In this document: piece by piece, positions 7,987 through 16,595 of the stretch | How the letters are laid out: each line of letters begins with the position of its first letter | Position numbering within the stretch: position 1 is the first letter of the stretch | Assembly: GCA_047636995.1 (NCBI GenBank) | Contig: JBLIGQ010000038.1 | Span: forward strand, 1 to 26,533 | DNA: 26,533 nt | Direction: 5' to 3' | Source of the DNA: JAQWQB01 sp047636995 | GTDB lineage: Bacteria > Bacteroidota > Bacteroidia > Flavobacteriales_D > Sanyastnellaceae | Position numbers and translations under genes: made by a program | Notes under the pieces: model-generated | Databases searched by the model: none | Seen by the model: the letters and a program-made list of their open reading frames with translations, nothing else | What the model was told of the DNA's origin: nothing

Positions 7987-9752
7987 TGCTAAGAAATGAA
8001 ATGAACGAACAAGAAGACATCCGAATCCTATTATTGGAAGATTACCCTCTTGATGCCGAACTCGTACAGTCACAATTAAAGAAGTCTCATCCTAAGTGGA
8101 ATGTAGACCATGTGACAGACAAAGAAGGATTTGAATCCTATTTGAAACACAATAAACCTGATGTAGTACTGAGTGATTACTCTCTTCCTCAATACACAGG
8201 AATGGAAGCCTTCTTTACCGTGCGTAGCCTGGGAATAGAAGTCCCATTTATCATTGTTACGGGTCAGTTGACAGAAGAAACTGCAATCGAATGCATTAAA
8301 GAGGGAATTGATGATTATATCATCAAGTCTTCAATGCTTCGTCTTGATATTGCCATTCAGAAGGCAATTCAACGGAGGCATTCAGAAGATGCACGAAAGA
8401 AGATTGCACGTGAATTGTACATGAGTGAACTTAGGTACAAATCAATATTTGATCATGCAGGTGTAGCCATTTTGGAAATGTCAACTACTGAAGATCTAAG
8501 ATCGCTCTTAATCCACACTGGAGATCAAAAACAAAGACGGGTCTCAATTAGACAAGCATTCCGCTCTTTAGTTCCAACAGCAGTAAACGAAGAAACACTC
8601 AAGCTCTTTCAAGCAAAAGACATGGGGCAACTCATCAGTGATTTCCACCTCTTATTCCCTTCTCATTTTTATCGTCATGTATTACAATGCATGGACTATT
8701 TCAGCCAAGGTATTACGAGTGCAGAATTCACTTTTTCTACAAGAAGTTTTCAGGATTCAAGATTAGAACTTCAAATTAAGACTGTATATGATCCTTCAAG
8801 ACCTCAGTTTTTCACCGTAAGTTTCAGCGATTTAACACGCATTAAAAAATCAGAAGAACGTGCCCTAAAGGTAGTAGAACGTCTAGGAGATACCGTAGCA
8901 GAGCGGATGCTTGAAATGTCGAATCTAAATGAAAAGCTTCGCACACAAGCCGACGAACGTGAAAAGTTCAGCCTCATAATGCGTGAAAACTACGTTCAAA
9001 TGACCGAAAGCATTATTGCTGCAAAACGGATTCAGCAACTGTTGCTTCCTACCCATAGCAGCATCGCCAATGCCTTTCAAGATGCTTTTGTTTATATGCG
9101 TCCTAAAGACATTGTGAGCGGTGACTTTTATTGGTTCTACTCAGTTGGAAATGTGAGATGGATTGCGTGTGTTGACTGCACAGGCCATGGAGTACCAGGC
9201 GCATTCATGAGTATGATCTCTTCCAAAATGCTCAATCAAGCCATCATCGAACATCAATTGGAAGACCCAGCAGAAGTATTAAAATCTATAGATGCATATG
9301 TGATCCGCGAATTGAAGCAAGACCTTAGTGACACTTTGACAAGCACAGGCATGGACATTTCACTTTGTAAATTTGACTACAACTCAAATGAGGTTGAGTT
9401 TGCTGGCGCATTTCAGTCATTATACCACATCAGCGATGGACTACTTGAACAAGAAAAAGGAGACCGATTTTCACTCGGTGGAACATTCAAAATGAAATCA
9501 AAAACATTTACCCTAAAGAAAAGATCATTCAAACCCGGGGATACATTTTATATGTCATCAGACGGATATGTAGATCAATTTGGTGGGCCTCAAAAGAAGA
9601 AGTTCATGCGAAAACGTTTCATAAAAATGCTTGGGGAAATCCATGATCAAAGCATGTATGATCAAGAAATGGCCATAAAAAGCGCACTGCAAGACTGGAA
9701 AGGGTCTACAGAACAAATTGATGATATTTTGGTCATGGGAATACGTGTTTAA
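7986..9752 (+). CDS. REC-PAS-like-SpoIIE/PP2C serine phosphatase
   Basis: 588-residue response regulator whose output is a PPM/SpoIIE-type phosphatase. Numbering from the ATG at 7986: receiver 9-125 (acceptor D64 in LSDYSLPQYTG), a PAS-like middle domain (~145-285), a coiled coil (~285-350), and a phosphatase domain (~345-588). Metal-binding and family motifs are SGDFYW (378-383), D397 in VDCTGHGVPGAFM, GMD (D457), SDGYVDQF (D526) and QIDDILVMG (D579, D580). Such proteins usually dephosphorylate an anti-sigma-factor antagonist in partner-switching pathways; no STAS or anti-sigma gene is in the window. The receiver is a close relative of the kinase's receiver at 4911. The gene ends in a 4-bp overlap with the convergent acyltransferase gene. 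GTG 7980 and ATG 8001 are possible alternative starts. Confidence 0.92.
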   Translation: MLRNEMNEQEDIRILLLEDYPLDAELVQSQLKKSHPKWNVDHVTDKEGFESYLKHNKPDVVLSDYSLPQYTGMEAFFTVRSLGIEVPFIIVTGQLTEETAIECIKEGIDDYIIKSSMLRLDIAIQKAIQRRHSEDARKKIARELYMSELRYKSIFDHAGVAILEMSTTEDLRSLLIHTGDQKQRRVSIRQAFRSLVPTAVNEETLKLFQAKDMGQLISDFHLLFPSHFYRHVLQCMDYFSQGITSAEFTFSTRSFQDSRLELQIKTVYDPSRPQFFTVSFSDLTRIKKSEERALKVVERLGDTVAERMLEMSNLNEKLRTQADEREKFSLIMRENYVQMTESIIAAKRIQQLLLPTHSSIANAFQDAFVYMRPKDIVSGDFYWFYSVGNVRWIACVDCTGHGVPGAFMSMISSKMLNQAIIEHQLEDPAEVLKSIDAYVIRELKQDLSDTLTSTGMDISLCKFDYNSNEVEFAGAFQSLYHISDGLLEQEKGDRFSLGGTFKMKSKTFTLKKRSFKPGDTFYMSSDGYVDQFGGPQKKKFMRKRFIKMLGEIHDQSMYDQEMAIKSALQDWKGSTEQIDDILVMGIRV

Positions 9753-10714
9753 AACTCCTTCTTTCCTCGTAACTGAAGGAATGGTGCCAGCCAAAACGGT
9801 GCCTTCGCTATCACATAATAGGGTATTTGCTGACCTCCAAAACTTCTAAAAAAATTCTCAACTGCGGGAATCATACTCCCTTCAAAATCGAATACCTCAA
9901 CACCTCTCTTTTGGTGATGGTTCATGAGCTCCATCAGTACAAACCCCAAAGCTCCCTGAACGGATGTTGACCTGTTAATACCGCCAAAAAGGTAATACGC
10001 TTGTTTGGCATCAGCAATTGTTACTGCCGTTGCTACATCTATACCATCAAAAATGGCTATTGCCGTTTTTCCTTTCCCTTTTAAAGACAAGGAAACTAGC
10101 TGTGATAGAACCTGCTGCTCATAGGAAAACCCTTGTTGCTTGGCATTGTTGTTTAAGCAAGTTAGCACGCTGTCAATCATTGGAGACAAATTTAACTTCA
10201 CCCCTGATTTTACTCCTTTATTAATTGAGTTTCTGGTTTTCGAACTAAATTTATCCAAAGCTTTCTGATCACCCTTTAAGTCTAAATGATAAGTGTACTT
10301 CACACTAGACTTAAATCCTTTCCAGATAAAGGGCTGCATATCTTGAATGGAGGGAGGAAAAGGAATTGAGATGATTTTTTCTTCACGTTTTAGCAAGTAA
10401 GCTGCAATAGCCGTTAGCACTTTTTTCTTTTTCCCTTGAACAGTAGACAAAGCACCTTGGAATGGAAGAATAAACAAGCCACAATGTGGATGAAACTTAG
10501 GCGCGGCGAGAGACTGAATGCCTTTTAATGGAATCTTCTGAATATTGAATCCACCCACACATTTACCGGAATGATCAATGATAGCCAGTTGCTCAACACT
10601 TTCGCCTGAGCAAGCGATGACTTCTGGGTCGAAAAAAATTCCTCCATGCAGCAATGCCAACTGATCAAACTCAGCTTTGCACGAGGTGCTCTGAACGATG
10701 TTGAATTCTGACAT
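9749..10714 (-). CDS. FemAB-like GNAT acyltransferase in the polysaccharide operon
   Basis: 321 residues with the two-lobe layout of FemAB/GNAT acyltransferases. The pattern KFSSKTRNSINKG (155-167) corresponds to the FemAB-type core helix (S/T-x-x-x-R-x-x-I-x-K), and the C-terminal half (~200-300) contains YYLFGGINRS and GVEVFDFEGSMIPAVENFFRSFGG, typical of this superfamily. No signal peptide or membrane segment is seen. These proteins transfer acyl or aminoacyl groups to cell-wall or glycan precursors; the acceptor here is probably a sugar of the neighbouring polysaccharide pathway, but this is inferred from position only. It is the last gene of the minus-strand group, 11 bp after the glycosyltransferase, and it overlaps the convergent phosphatase gene by 4 bp. 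Confidence 0.78.
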   Translation of the reverse strand: MSEFNIVQSTSCKAEFDQLALLHGGIFFDPEVIACSGESVEQLAIIDHSGKCVGGFNIQKIPLKGIQSLAAPKFHPHCGLFILPFQGALSTVQGKKKKVLTAIAAYLLKREEKIISIPFPPSIQDMQPFIWKGFKSSVKYTYHLDLKGDQKALDKFSSKTRNSINKGVKSGVKLNLSPMIDSVLTCLNNNAKQQGFSYEQQVLSQLVSLSLKGKGKTAIAIFDGIDVATAVTIADAKQAYYLFGGINRSTSVQGALGFVLMELMNHHQKRGVEVFDFEGSMIPAVENFFRSFGGQQIPYYVIAKAPFWLAPFLQLRGKKEF

Positions 10715-10725
10715 GTTAAATTCGG

Positions 10726-11868
10726 TTAGTTGAATTGAGCAGCTAGCTTAGCATAAATCTCCTTCAATTTCTTTTCTTCTGTATTCCACTGAAAATTCAA
10801 TTTGGCCTTCTTCAACCCATCTGAATATTGCGAAAGATCTTTGCGCGCCATTTCTCTCACAGATTTCTCTAGATCTTCAGTTGTGTATTCAGGGATCACC
10901 TCTCCAATTTTCCATTCCCGCACAATTTGTCTGCAATCATGAAGATTGTTCGTTAACACAGGAATCTCTGCTTGAATGTATTCAAAGAGTTTATTCGGCA
11001 TACAGAACCAATTATTCAGGCATAAATTCTGAGTAGAGATTATACCTACATCAACACTCGCGGTATATTGAATGAGATCATGATAAGGAACTGACGGATG
11101 AAAATGCACTACATCGCTTCGCCCCGCAATTTTCTCAACAAGTGGTTGAAACTTGCCACTCCCCATCATAACTAAATGAAGACTGGGGTCATTCATGCGT
11201 TCAAACGTTTCGAGCAAAAGCTCCATCCCTCTGCTTACAGCAAGCCCCCCTTGGTAAAGGAAAATTTTTGACGATGATGGAATCCCGAATTTATCTCTGA
11301 GAACACTTGACTTTGAGACTACAGTATAGTGTGGTGAATTGTAAACTAAACATGGCGCTTTAACACCAAATCTTCTTTTATACTCTTCCGCAATTCCTGC
11401 AGACACTGTAATGAAAGCTTCCGCTTTATGAATGGTCAATTTCTCCATTCTTGAAATAAACTTCTTTTCTATTCCTGCCTTTCCGTATCGTTCTGATTGA
11501 TATTCATGGCTGTCATAAACCAGTTTTAACTTTGGCCTGGTCATTTTCGCCAATACACCCATGAAGAAAATCTCAAAATCATTGCAGTGCCAGATATCAT
11601 ATTTACGGTAGCGAAATACCATCTTCCATATGATCTCAAGGTATTTGATTGCACCCCACAATGTGCCTTCAGGCAGCGCCATGGTCTTCAGTTCGATGCG
11701 TTCGATTGGGATACCGTCAATCTCATCTTTCGCCTTGACATCTCCTTTAAGAAGAGCGATTATGGTCACTGAATACCCGAAATCTGTAAGGGACTTCGCT
11801 GTTTTATACACTCGATTGTCACTAGTGAAGTTATTCAACACCAAATTGGCTACTTTCAATTTTTTCAT
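10726..11868 (-). CDS. Glycosyltransferase family 4 (GT-B fold)
   Basis: 380-residue retaining glycosyltransferase of the GT4 type, cytoplasmic face. Features: N-terminal Rossmann half with NNFTSDNRVYKTAKSL (12-27) and YDSHEY (118-123), a hinge near 180-200, and a nucleotide-sugar-binding half with YQGGLAVSRGMELLLE (205-220), VMMGSGKF (233-240) and an E-x7-E-like motif around PNKLFEYIQAEIPVLTN (291-307). The DNRVYK and DSHEY signatures are common in Bacteroidota surface-polysaccharide and cell-wall glycosyltransferases. The start overlaps the flippase stop by 4 bp, which indicates translational coupling in the same operon. The sugar donor and acceptor cannot be read from the sequence. Confidence 0.92.
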   Translation of the reverse strand: MKKLKVANLVLNNFTSDNRVYKTAKSLTDFGYSVTIIALLKGDVKAKDEIDGIPIERIELKTMALPEGTLWGAIKYLEIIWKMVFRYRKYDIWHCNDFEIFFMGVLAKMTRPKLKLVYDSHEYQSERYGKAGIEKKFISRMEKLTIHKAEAFITVSAGIAEEYKRRFGVKAPCLVYNSPHYTVVSKSSVLRDKFGIPSSSKIFLYQGGLAVSRGMELLLETFERMNDPSLHLVMMGSGKFQPLVEKIAGRSDVVHFHPSVPYHDLIQYTASVDVGIISTQNLCLNNWFCMPNKLFEYIQAEIPVLTNNLHDCRQIVREWKIGEVIPEYTTEDLEKSVREMARKDLSQYSDGLKKAKLNFQWNTEEKKLKEIYAKLAAQFN

Positions 11869-13145
11869 GCAGAAACAGCGTTTTTCTTGAGCAATCTTAG
11901 CGTAACAATGATATTGATTGCAAAGTAAATGACTTTCGCCACAACAAAGGCACGTAATGCACCTATTTCATCAAAGCCTAAGTAGAAGGCTCCAAGCAGG
12001 GCCGCCAATACGAGCGAGAAGTGAGTCGCGTCTAATTTCAACATGGCCTTTTGTTGTTGAACGCGGTGCAGAATAAACCCCAAAGAACTCACAGTAAAAT
12101 TGGCCGCGAACCAAAAAACAAGAATTTTCAAAAAAGGCAATACGGGTTCCCAGCCTTCACCAAAAATAAACGTCATGGTCCCCTCAGGTATTAACCATAC
12201 AACTCCAATCATGAGAATTCCTATTCCACCGAAACGCAGCAATGATTTTATATAATATGACCTCAAAGAATGTCCGTCATCCAACTCAGTAATCCGTTGA
12301 AAATAAACTTGTGAAAAAGAAGTGGATAAAACGTTGAGCGGTGTCATTAGAATTCTTCTACACAAACCAAGAACACCGATTGCAATTAGCCCTTTTTCTT
12401 CATACAGAATCCCAAACAGTGCAATATGAAGCCATTGGGCAGTGCGGTTCAACAAACTTCCAGCAATGCTAAACTTCGGGTAATCTTGATAGGTTCTAGC
12501 CACCTTTTTTATGCCCTGCTTGGAGACCCCAGAAAACCCCGTCTTCAGATCTTTAATGAAGGCGATCCAAAGATAAAACGCTGTAAATACATGGCCAAGA
12601 AACACACTCCATACTAAGCCTGATGGACGAAAACCAAGAGCTCCTAATCCAATTTTTGAGGGCTCACTCACAGCAGAGAATAAAGTTTTGCTTGAAGCTA
12701 CTGGCGCATAATTTTTCTTCCGTCCGAACCAAAAGGTAGTAGCCGTTGTGAATACAAAAAGAAACGTAGTTGGACCTACTAAGAATAGCACATTCGCTAG
12801 GTCAGGGTTCCCCAGTGCCTCCGCTATTTGAACATTAAATAAGAGGGTGAGAACAAAGGCTACAGCGCTGACAACAAAACCAATTCGCACTGCAAGTGCA
12901 AAAACGTTTAAGGCTTCTAAATTTTTCGATGGAAGCATAATCGCAGGCTCGTACTTCCCTCCAGCAACAACCCCCAGAATACCAAGAATCATAGCAAAAT
13001 GCTCCAAACTGGCAAACATCTCTGGGGTGTAGAAACGCGTCACCACCACAGACAACCCCAAGGCAATGACTTGCCCTAATGCCGTACCCGTCATGAGGGT
13101 TACAACGTTCTTTACGAATTCTGAAGATAGCAGTCCCTTCAACAC
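11865..13145 (-). CDS. Polysaccharide flippase (Wzx-like, MOP superfamily)
   Basis: 426-residue integral membrane protein with about 12 hydrophobic segments spread evenly along its length, the usual size and layout of Wzx/PST transporters. The N-terminus has the family pattern FVKNVVTLMTGTALGQVIALGLSVVVTRFYTPEMFA: a first helix, then the conserved R-x-Y-x-P-E-x-F/Y loop, at residues 10-45. It should flip a lipid-linked glycan unit across the inner membrane. It is separated by 3 bp from the oxidoreductase gene upstream and overlaps the glycosyltransferase gene downstream. No Wzy polymerase or ligase is seen in the window, so this is only part of a polysaccharide locus or relies on genes elsewhere. 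Confidence 0.9.
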   Translation of the reverse strand: MLKGLLSSEFVKNVVTLMTGTALGQVIALGLSVVVTRFYTPEMFASLEHFAMILGILGVVAGGKYEPAIMLPSKNLEALNVFALAVRIGFVVSAVAFVLTLLFNVQIAEALGNPDLANVLFLVGPTTFLFVFTTATTFWFGRKKNYAPVASSKTLFSAVSEPSKIGLGALGFRPSGLVWSVFLGHVFTAFYLWIAFIKDLKTGFSGVSKQGIKKVARTYQDYPKFSIAGSLLNRTAQWLHIALFGILYEEKGLIAIGVLGLCRRILMTPLNVLSTSFSQVYFQRITELDDGHSLRSYYIKSLLRFGGIGILMIGVVWLIPEGTMTFIFGEGWEPVLPFLKILVFWFAANFTVSSLGFILHRVQQQKAMLKLDATHFSLVLAALLGAFYLGFDEIGALRAFVVAKVIYFAINIIVTLRLLKKNAVSA

Positions 13146-13148
13146 TGG

Positions 13149-14201
13149 TTAGGAAACAGAACTTTCTTTGCTTTCTTCTCTCACCTTTACAATGCGCTCT
13201 CCTGAAGCATAGATTCGTTCAATAATATCTACCACTTTTAACCCTTCGAGGGCATTTGTAGAAATCTCTTTATTGCCTTGGAGGGCATCAATGACATTTT
13301 GAATAACATAATTGTGATTCGCTGCTGACCCCTTGTAACTTCCATAGTCATTGGCTGGGTTCGATTCTGCTAATTCTGGCATCTCATAATCTCTGACCAA
13401 GCAGTAATCTACTTCATTCATGTATTGACCACCAATTTTCACCGTTCCATTTTCCGCTACAATGGTCATAGATGATTCATAGTTCTGTTGATCTACCGCT
13501 GTAGAAAACGAGATGCTGCCCATGCCTTCATTCACGAAGTCAAAGCTGATAAATCCAGAATCTTCGAAGTCAGTATTGTGTTGGTGCCTGAAGTCCTTGA
13601 AACGAGCTTGTATGTTCTCGATGTCTCCAAATAGCCAATACATGATGTCAATGAAATGTGAAAACTGGGTGAACAGAGTTCCACCATCCAGGTCATGGGT
13701 TCCCTTCCAATGAACTTTGCCGTAGTAATTATCATCTCTGTTCCAGAAACAATTAATTTGCACCATATAGATCTCTCCCATTTTCCCAGACTCAACCAAC
13801 TCTTTGATCCATTGTGAAGGCGGAGAATACCGATTCTGCATGACCCCAAAGACAAAACGAGATCTATTCAAGGCTGTATAAATGATTTTTTCACAATCTG
13901 CTTTAGACAAAGCCATTGGTTTCTCAATCACAACATGTTTCTTGTTTTCGAGCGCAATAAGAGCGTGTTCTGCATGAAGTCCATTCGGCGTGCAGACGCT
14001 GATCACCTCAATCTCTGGATGAGCTTCAATCATTGCTTCTGGAGTTGCATAAAATGGCACATCCCAGGTTACACCGCAGGTTTCCTTGGACCTTCTATCA
14101 CAAATGGCAATTAGATCTGCTTCTGGGTTACGTAAAATCATGTCAGCATGTCTTTTGCCAATATGACCCGCTCCAATTACTCCGAATTTCGCTTTACTCA
14201 T
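13149..14201 (-). CDS. Gfo/Idh/MocA-family NAD(P)-dependent sugar oxidoreductase
   Basis: 350-residue dehydrogenase with an N-terminal Rossmann fold, GVIGAGHIG (7-15), the family's catalytic EKP at 93-95 (IEKPMAL), and the C-terminal domain pattern DGGTLFTQFSHFIDIMYWLFG (171-191) carrying H181 and D184. It oxidises a sugar hydroxyl, most likely on a nucleotide-linked sugar given its polysaccharide neighbours. UDP-N-acetylglucosamine or glucuronate 3-dehydrogenases of the WlbA/WbpB kind are the best analogy, but the specific substrate is not proven by the motifs. It heads the tight four-gene group oxidoreductase-flippase-glycosyltransferase-acyltransferase and has a TACCTTTG promoter-like element 15 nt upstream. 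If it makes a 3-keto sugar, an aminotransferase partner would be needed and is not in the window. Confidence 0.88.
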   Translation of the reverse strand: MSKAKFGVIGAGHIGKRHADMILRNPEADLIAICDRRSKETCGVTWDVPFYATPEAMIEAHPEIEVISVCTPNGLHAEHALIALENKKHVVIEKPMALSKADCEKIIYTALNRSRFVFGVMQNRYSPPSQWIKELVESGKMGEIYMVQINCFWNRDDNYYGKVHWKGTHDLDGGTLFTQFSHFIDIMYWLFGDIENIQARFKDFRHQHNTDFEDSGFISFDFVNEGMGSISFSTAVDQQNYESSMTIVAENGTVKIGGQYMNEVDYCLVRDYEMPELAESNPANDYGSYKGSAANHNYVIQNVIDALQGNKEISTNALEGLKVVDIIERIYASGERIVKVREESKESSVS

Positions 14202-14215
14202 GAAAAAAGTTTGAA

Positions 14216-14223
14216 CAAAGGTA
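14216..14223 (-). promoter_or_regulatory. Candidate -7 promoter element for the polysaccharide genes
   Basis: TACCTTTG on the minus strand fits TAnnTTTG exactly and ends 14 nt before the oxidoreductase ATG, in the 42-bp gap after the patatin gene. No clear -33 box is seen. It would allow the polysaccharide group to be expressed independently of the upstream genes. Confidence 0.35.
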
Positions 14224-14243
14224 GAAAATCCACCTTCAAGAAA

Positions 14244-16529
14244 TTAATTATGTCTCACTGACCTATTAAAGAGGAGGTATCCAAAATTGAAAACGAAGCT
14301 CCACTTGTCTTCTTTTAGATCATAGTAATTGGCACTGAGGCTAAGCGGACCAACAGGGGAATGCAGCACCAGTGAACCAGACCCCATGTAAACGGGGTCA
14401 ATATTAAACTCAAAAAACGGAATACCTTCTGCTGTTGCATCTGTATTTCCAATCCCAGCAAAGGCATAACCTTCAAGCCGTAGTTCAAAATTTGGGGTAA
14501 TGGATGTCACGAGCATCATACCTCCAGCGCCGTAACTTTGTGCCCTAAATTGATTGAGGAAAAATGAAGCGCTTTCAGGAATTGGCTGAAAAGCAGGCAG
14601 GGCAATTCGCGAAGCAGTCGCATTTTGAAATGAAGGCTGATCTGAATAAACACCCTCCACCATAAACCCTAAAGAAAATGGACCTTTGTGGTAAAAGTAA
14701 TTCTGATAATTCAACTTCAAATTCACCCAATGCCGATTGGTTTCAACCGTATCCTTATTGATCGAGGTAGATCCCGGAATGGTCTGCTCTTGTCCAAGGG
14801 TATTCTTTCCCCTAATAAAAAAGTGCGTTCCTCTATTTGCATAAAGCTTCCTATTCAATGTATTGCGTTCATATAGCGCATCAAAGATGACTGCATCAAA
14901 CCTTGTTCGATCAGCAGTATCTGAAGCCGAAAACGTTTCTGTTTGGTAGTAATCATCTGCCGTTCGTGCTGAATTTGCAATGAAATCTAGTCTTCCTTTG
15001 TTATTCACCGGAAAACGAAACCTCAGACTGGCGAAACGTTCTGTAGAGACAATAAATGACGGATTGACCTCTTCGAAGAACGTGGCGAAACTTCTAAAAT
15101 AATCCCATCTGTTCAAAGTAAACGATGGCTCAATGGACATAGGTATTCTAAACGGAAAATCAAATCGAGCCCCCACATGCGTAGAGCCATAAAACTTTCC
15201 GAAATATGAATTCGCATGAAGCGTGGTACTTACCCTTCCGAAGATGTTGTACCTCAATCCGACATAACCAACATTGAGCGGTCTTGAGGAAACATTCCCT
15301 CCAAAAGAGAGCAGAATATCTTTCTCCTTTTTCATGTTCATGTTCAAACTGTATAAGCCCGTTTGTTGCTTATAGACGGCAGTAGGAAAGACCGTTCGTA
15401 TTTTATCATCAGAACATACGCGGAAATACTTCTTCTTTAAGTCTGGAACTTCAAGGGTATCTGCCTTTCGCCGCATGAATTTTCTTACATAGGCCTTTTG
15501 CGCCCTATCGAGTCCTGATACTGTTATTTCGTCAAAAACGAGTTTTGTCTTTCTTGAATTGAAATCTGCCCTTTGTTTTGCAACCTGAGTTGACGTAACT
15601 CTTCGGTCACAAATTGATTTGATGGAATCTATCTGAAGTAAAGCTGCTGCATAGCCGGCATCAATGGCCTTCCCCACGTCTTGGAAATCAAACGTACCAA
15701 TCTCTAAGATTGGCTCAACAATCACCATCTCTTCGCACAACGACTCAAAATTCGTCTCGTAAACCACCATGCTCTTAAGTTGCGATAGCAAATCATCAGC
15801 ACTCGGAGAGTCCTCATTTGAGCTGACGTTACACCCAAGAATCACATCAGGCAAAAAATCATTGTACAGCACATCAGAAGGAAAGTTATTGTACAAACCT
15901 CCATCAAAAAGCAATTGTCCGTCTACTGTTATGGGTTCCAAATAAAAAGGATATGTCATTGAAGCCCGAATGGCGCTTGAAAGATGTCCGCTGTTAAACA
16001 CCACTTGCTTCTTGCGCTCAATATCTGATGCAACGCAGCGAAACGGAATCATCAGACTGTCAAAATTGTAATTCGCGGCAGCAGATGCTTGGCTGAATCC
16101 TAACATGAAATTAAAATCTAGCAATGCCGTATTGATCAAATTGATGGGGAGAGAAGGATTGCTGAGCTTACCTCGGGTAAATTTGATTGTTCCCATTGAT
16201 GCACTTGGCGCCTCTTCTTTGAAGAAGAACCGCAACTCATCATCAATATCACCTTCTGCCATCCTAATGTATTCCTCAGATCTTACGATCGAATCTATTT
16301 GATGAATTGACAAGCCTGATGCATACATCCCTCCTACTACCGCTCCCATGCTAGATCCGGTGATGTAATCGATTGGGATTTCGTTTTCTTCTAATACTTT
16401 CAAGAATCCTATGTGGGCCGCAGCTTTAGCCCCGCCGCCACTCAGTACTATGCCAATTCGTTGAGCTGAAACCACTCCTGAGAGCAGCAGCAAAAGAACA
16501 CATGAGAGATAGCGAACGATTAGGCGCAT
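14244..16529 (-). CDS. Patatin-like phospholipase with outer-membrane beta-barrel (PlpD-like)
   Basis: 761 residues: signal peptide (1-22, ending VVSAQ), patatin domain (~23-320), a POTRA-like linker (~330-400) and a C-terminal outer-membrane beta-barrel (~400-761, alternating aromatic/polar strands, ending FGYLLFNRSVRHN). The catalytic dyad is S60 in GSSMG (58-62) and D209 in DGGLYNNFP. The oxyanion loop reads GGGAKAAAH (31-39), where GGGxKG is usual, so the last Gly is Ala. The layout is that of type Vd (PlpD-type) secretion, in which the barrel anchors or exports the lipase. It lies between a binding-protein gene (66 bp upstream) and the polysaccharide genes. The substrate is probably phospholipid; whether the passenger is released cannot be told. 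Confidence 0.9.
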   Translation of the reverse strand: MRLIVRYLSCVLLLLLSGVVSAQRIGIVLSGGGAKAAAHIGFLKVLEENEIPIDYITGSSMGAVVGGMYASGLSIHQIDSIVRSEEYIRMAEGDIDDELRFFFKEEAPSASMGTIKFTRGKLSNPSLPINLINTALLDFNFMLGFSQASAAANYNFDSLMIPFRCVASDIERKKQVVFNSGHLSSAIRASMTYPFYLEPITVDGQLLFDGGLYNNFPSDVLYNDFLPDVILGCNVSSNEDSPSADDLLSQLKSMVVYETNFESLCEEMVIVEPILEIGTFDFQDVGKAIDAGYAAALLQIDSIKSICDRRVTSTQVAKQRADFNSRKTKLVFDEITVSGLDRAQKAYVRKFMRRKADTLEVPDLKKKYFRVCSDDKIRTVFPTAVYKQQTGLYSLNMNMKKEKDILLSFGGNVSSRPLNVGYVGLRYNIFGRVSTTLHANSYFGKFYGSTHVGARFDFPFRIPMSIEPSFTLNRWDYFRSFATFFEEVNPSFIVSTERFASLRFRFPVNNKGRLDFIANSARTADDYYQTETFSASDTADRTRFDAVIFDALYERNTLNRKLYANRGTHFFIRGKNTLGQEQTIPGSTSINKDTVETNRHWVNLKLNYQNYFYHKGPFSLGFMVEGVYSDQPSFQNATASRIALPAFQPIPESASFFLNQFRAQSYGAGGMMLVTSITPNFELRLEGYAFAGIGNTDATAEGIPFFEFNIDPVYMGSGSLVLHSPVGPLSLSANYYDLKEDKWSFVFNFGYLLFNRSVRHN

Positions 16530-16595
16530 TGGTTTTTAGAGATCAAAGACAAAGTTGGATGAAAAACCCGCTATAAAGAAGGCCAATCGCAATAG

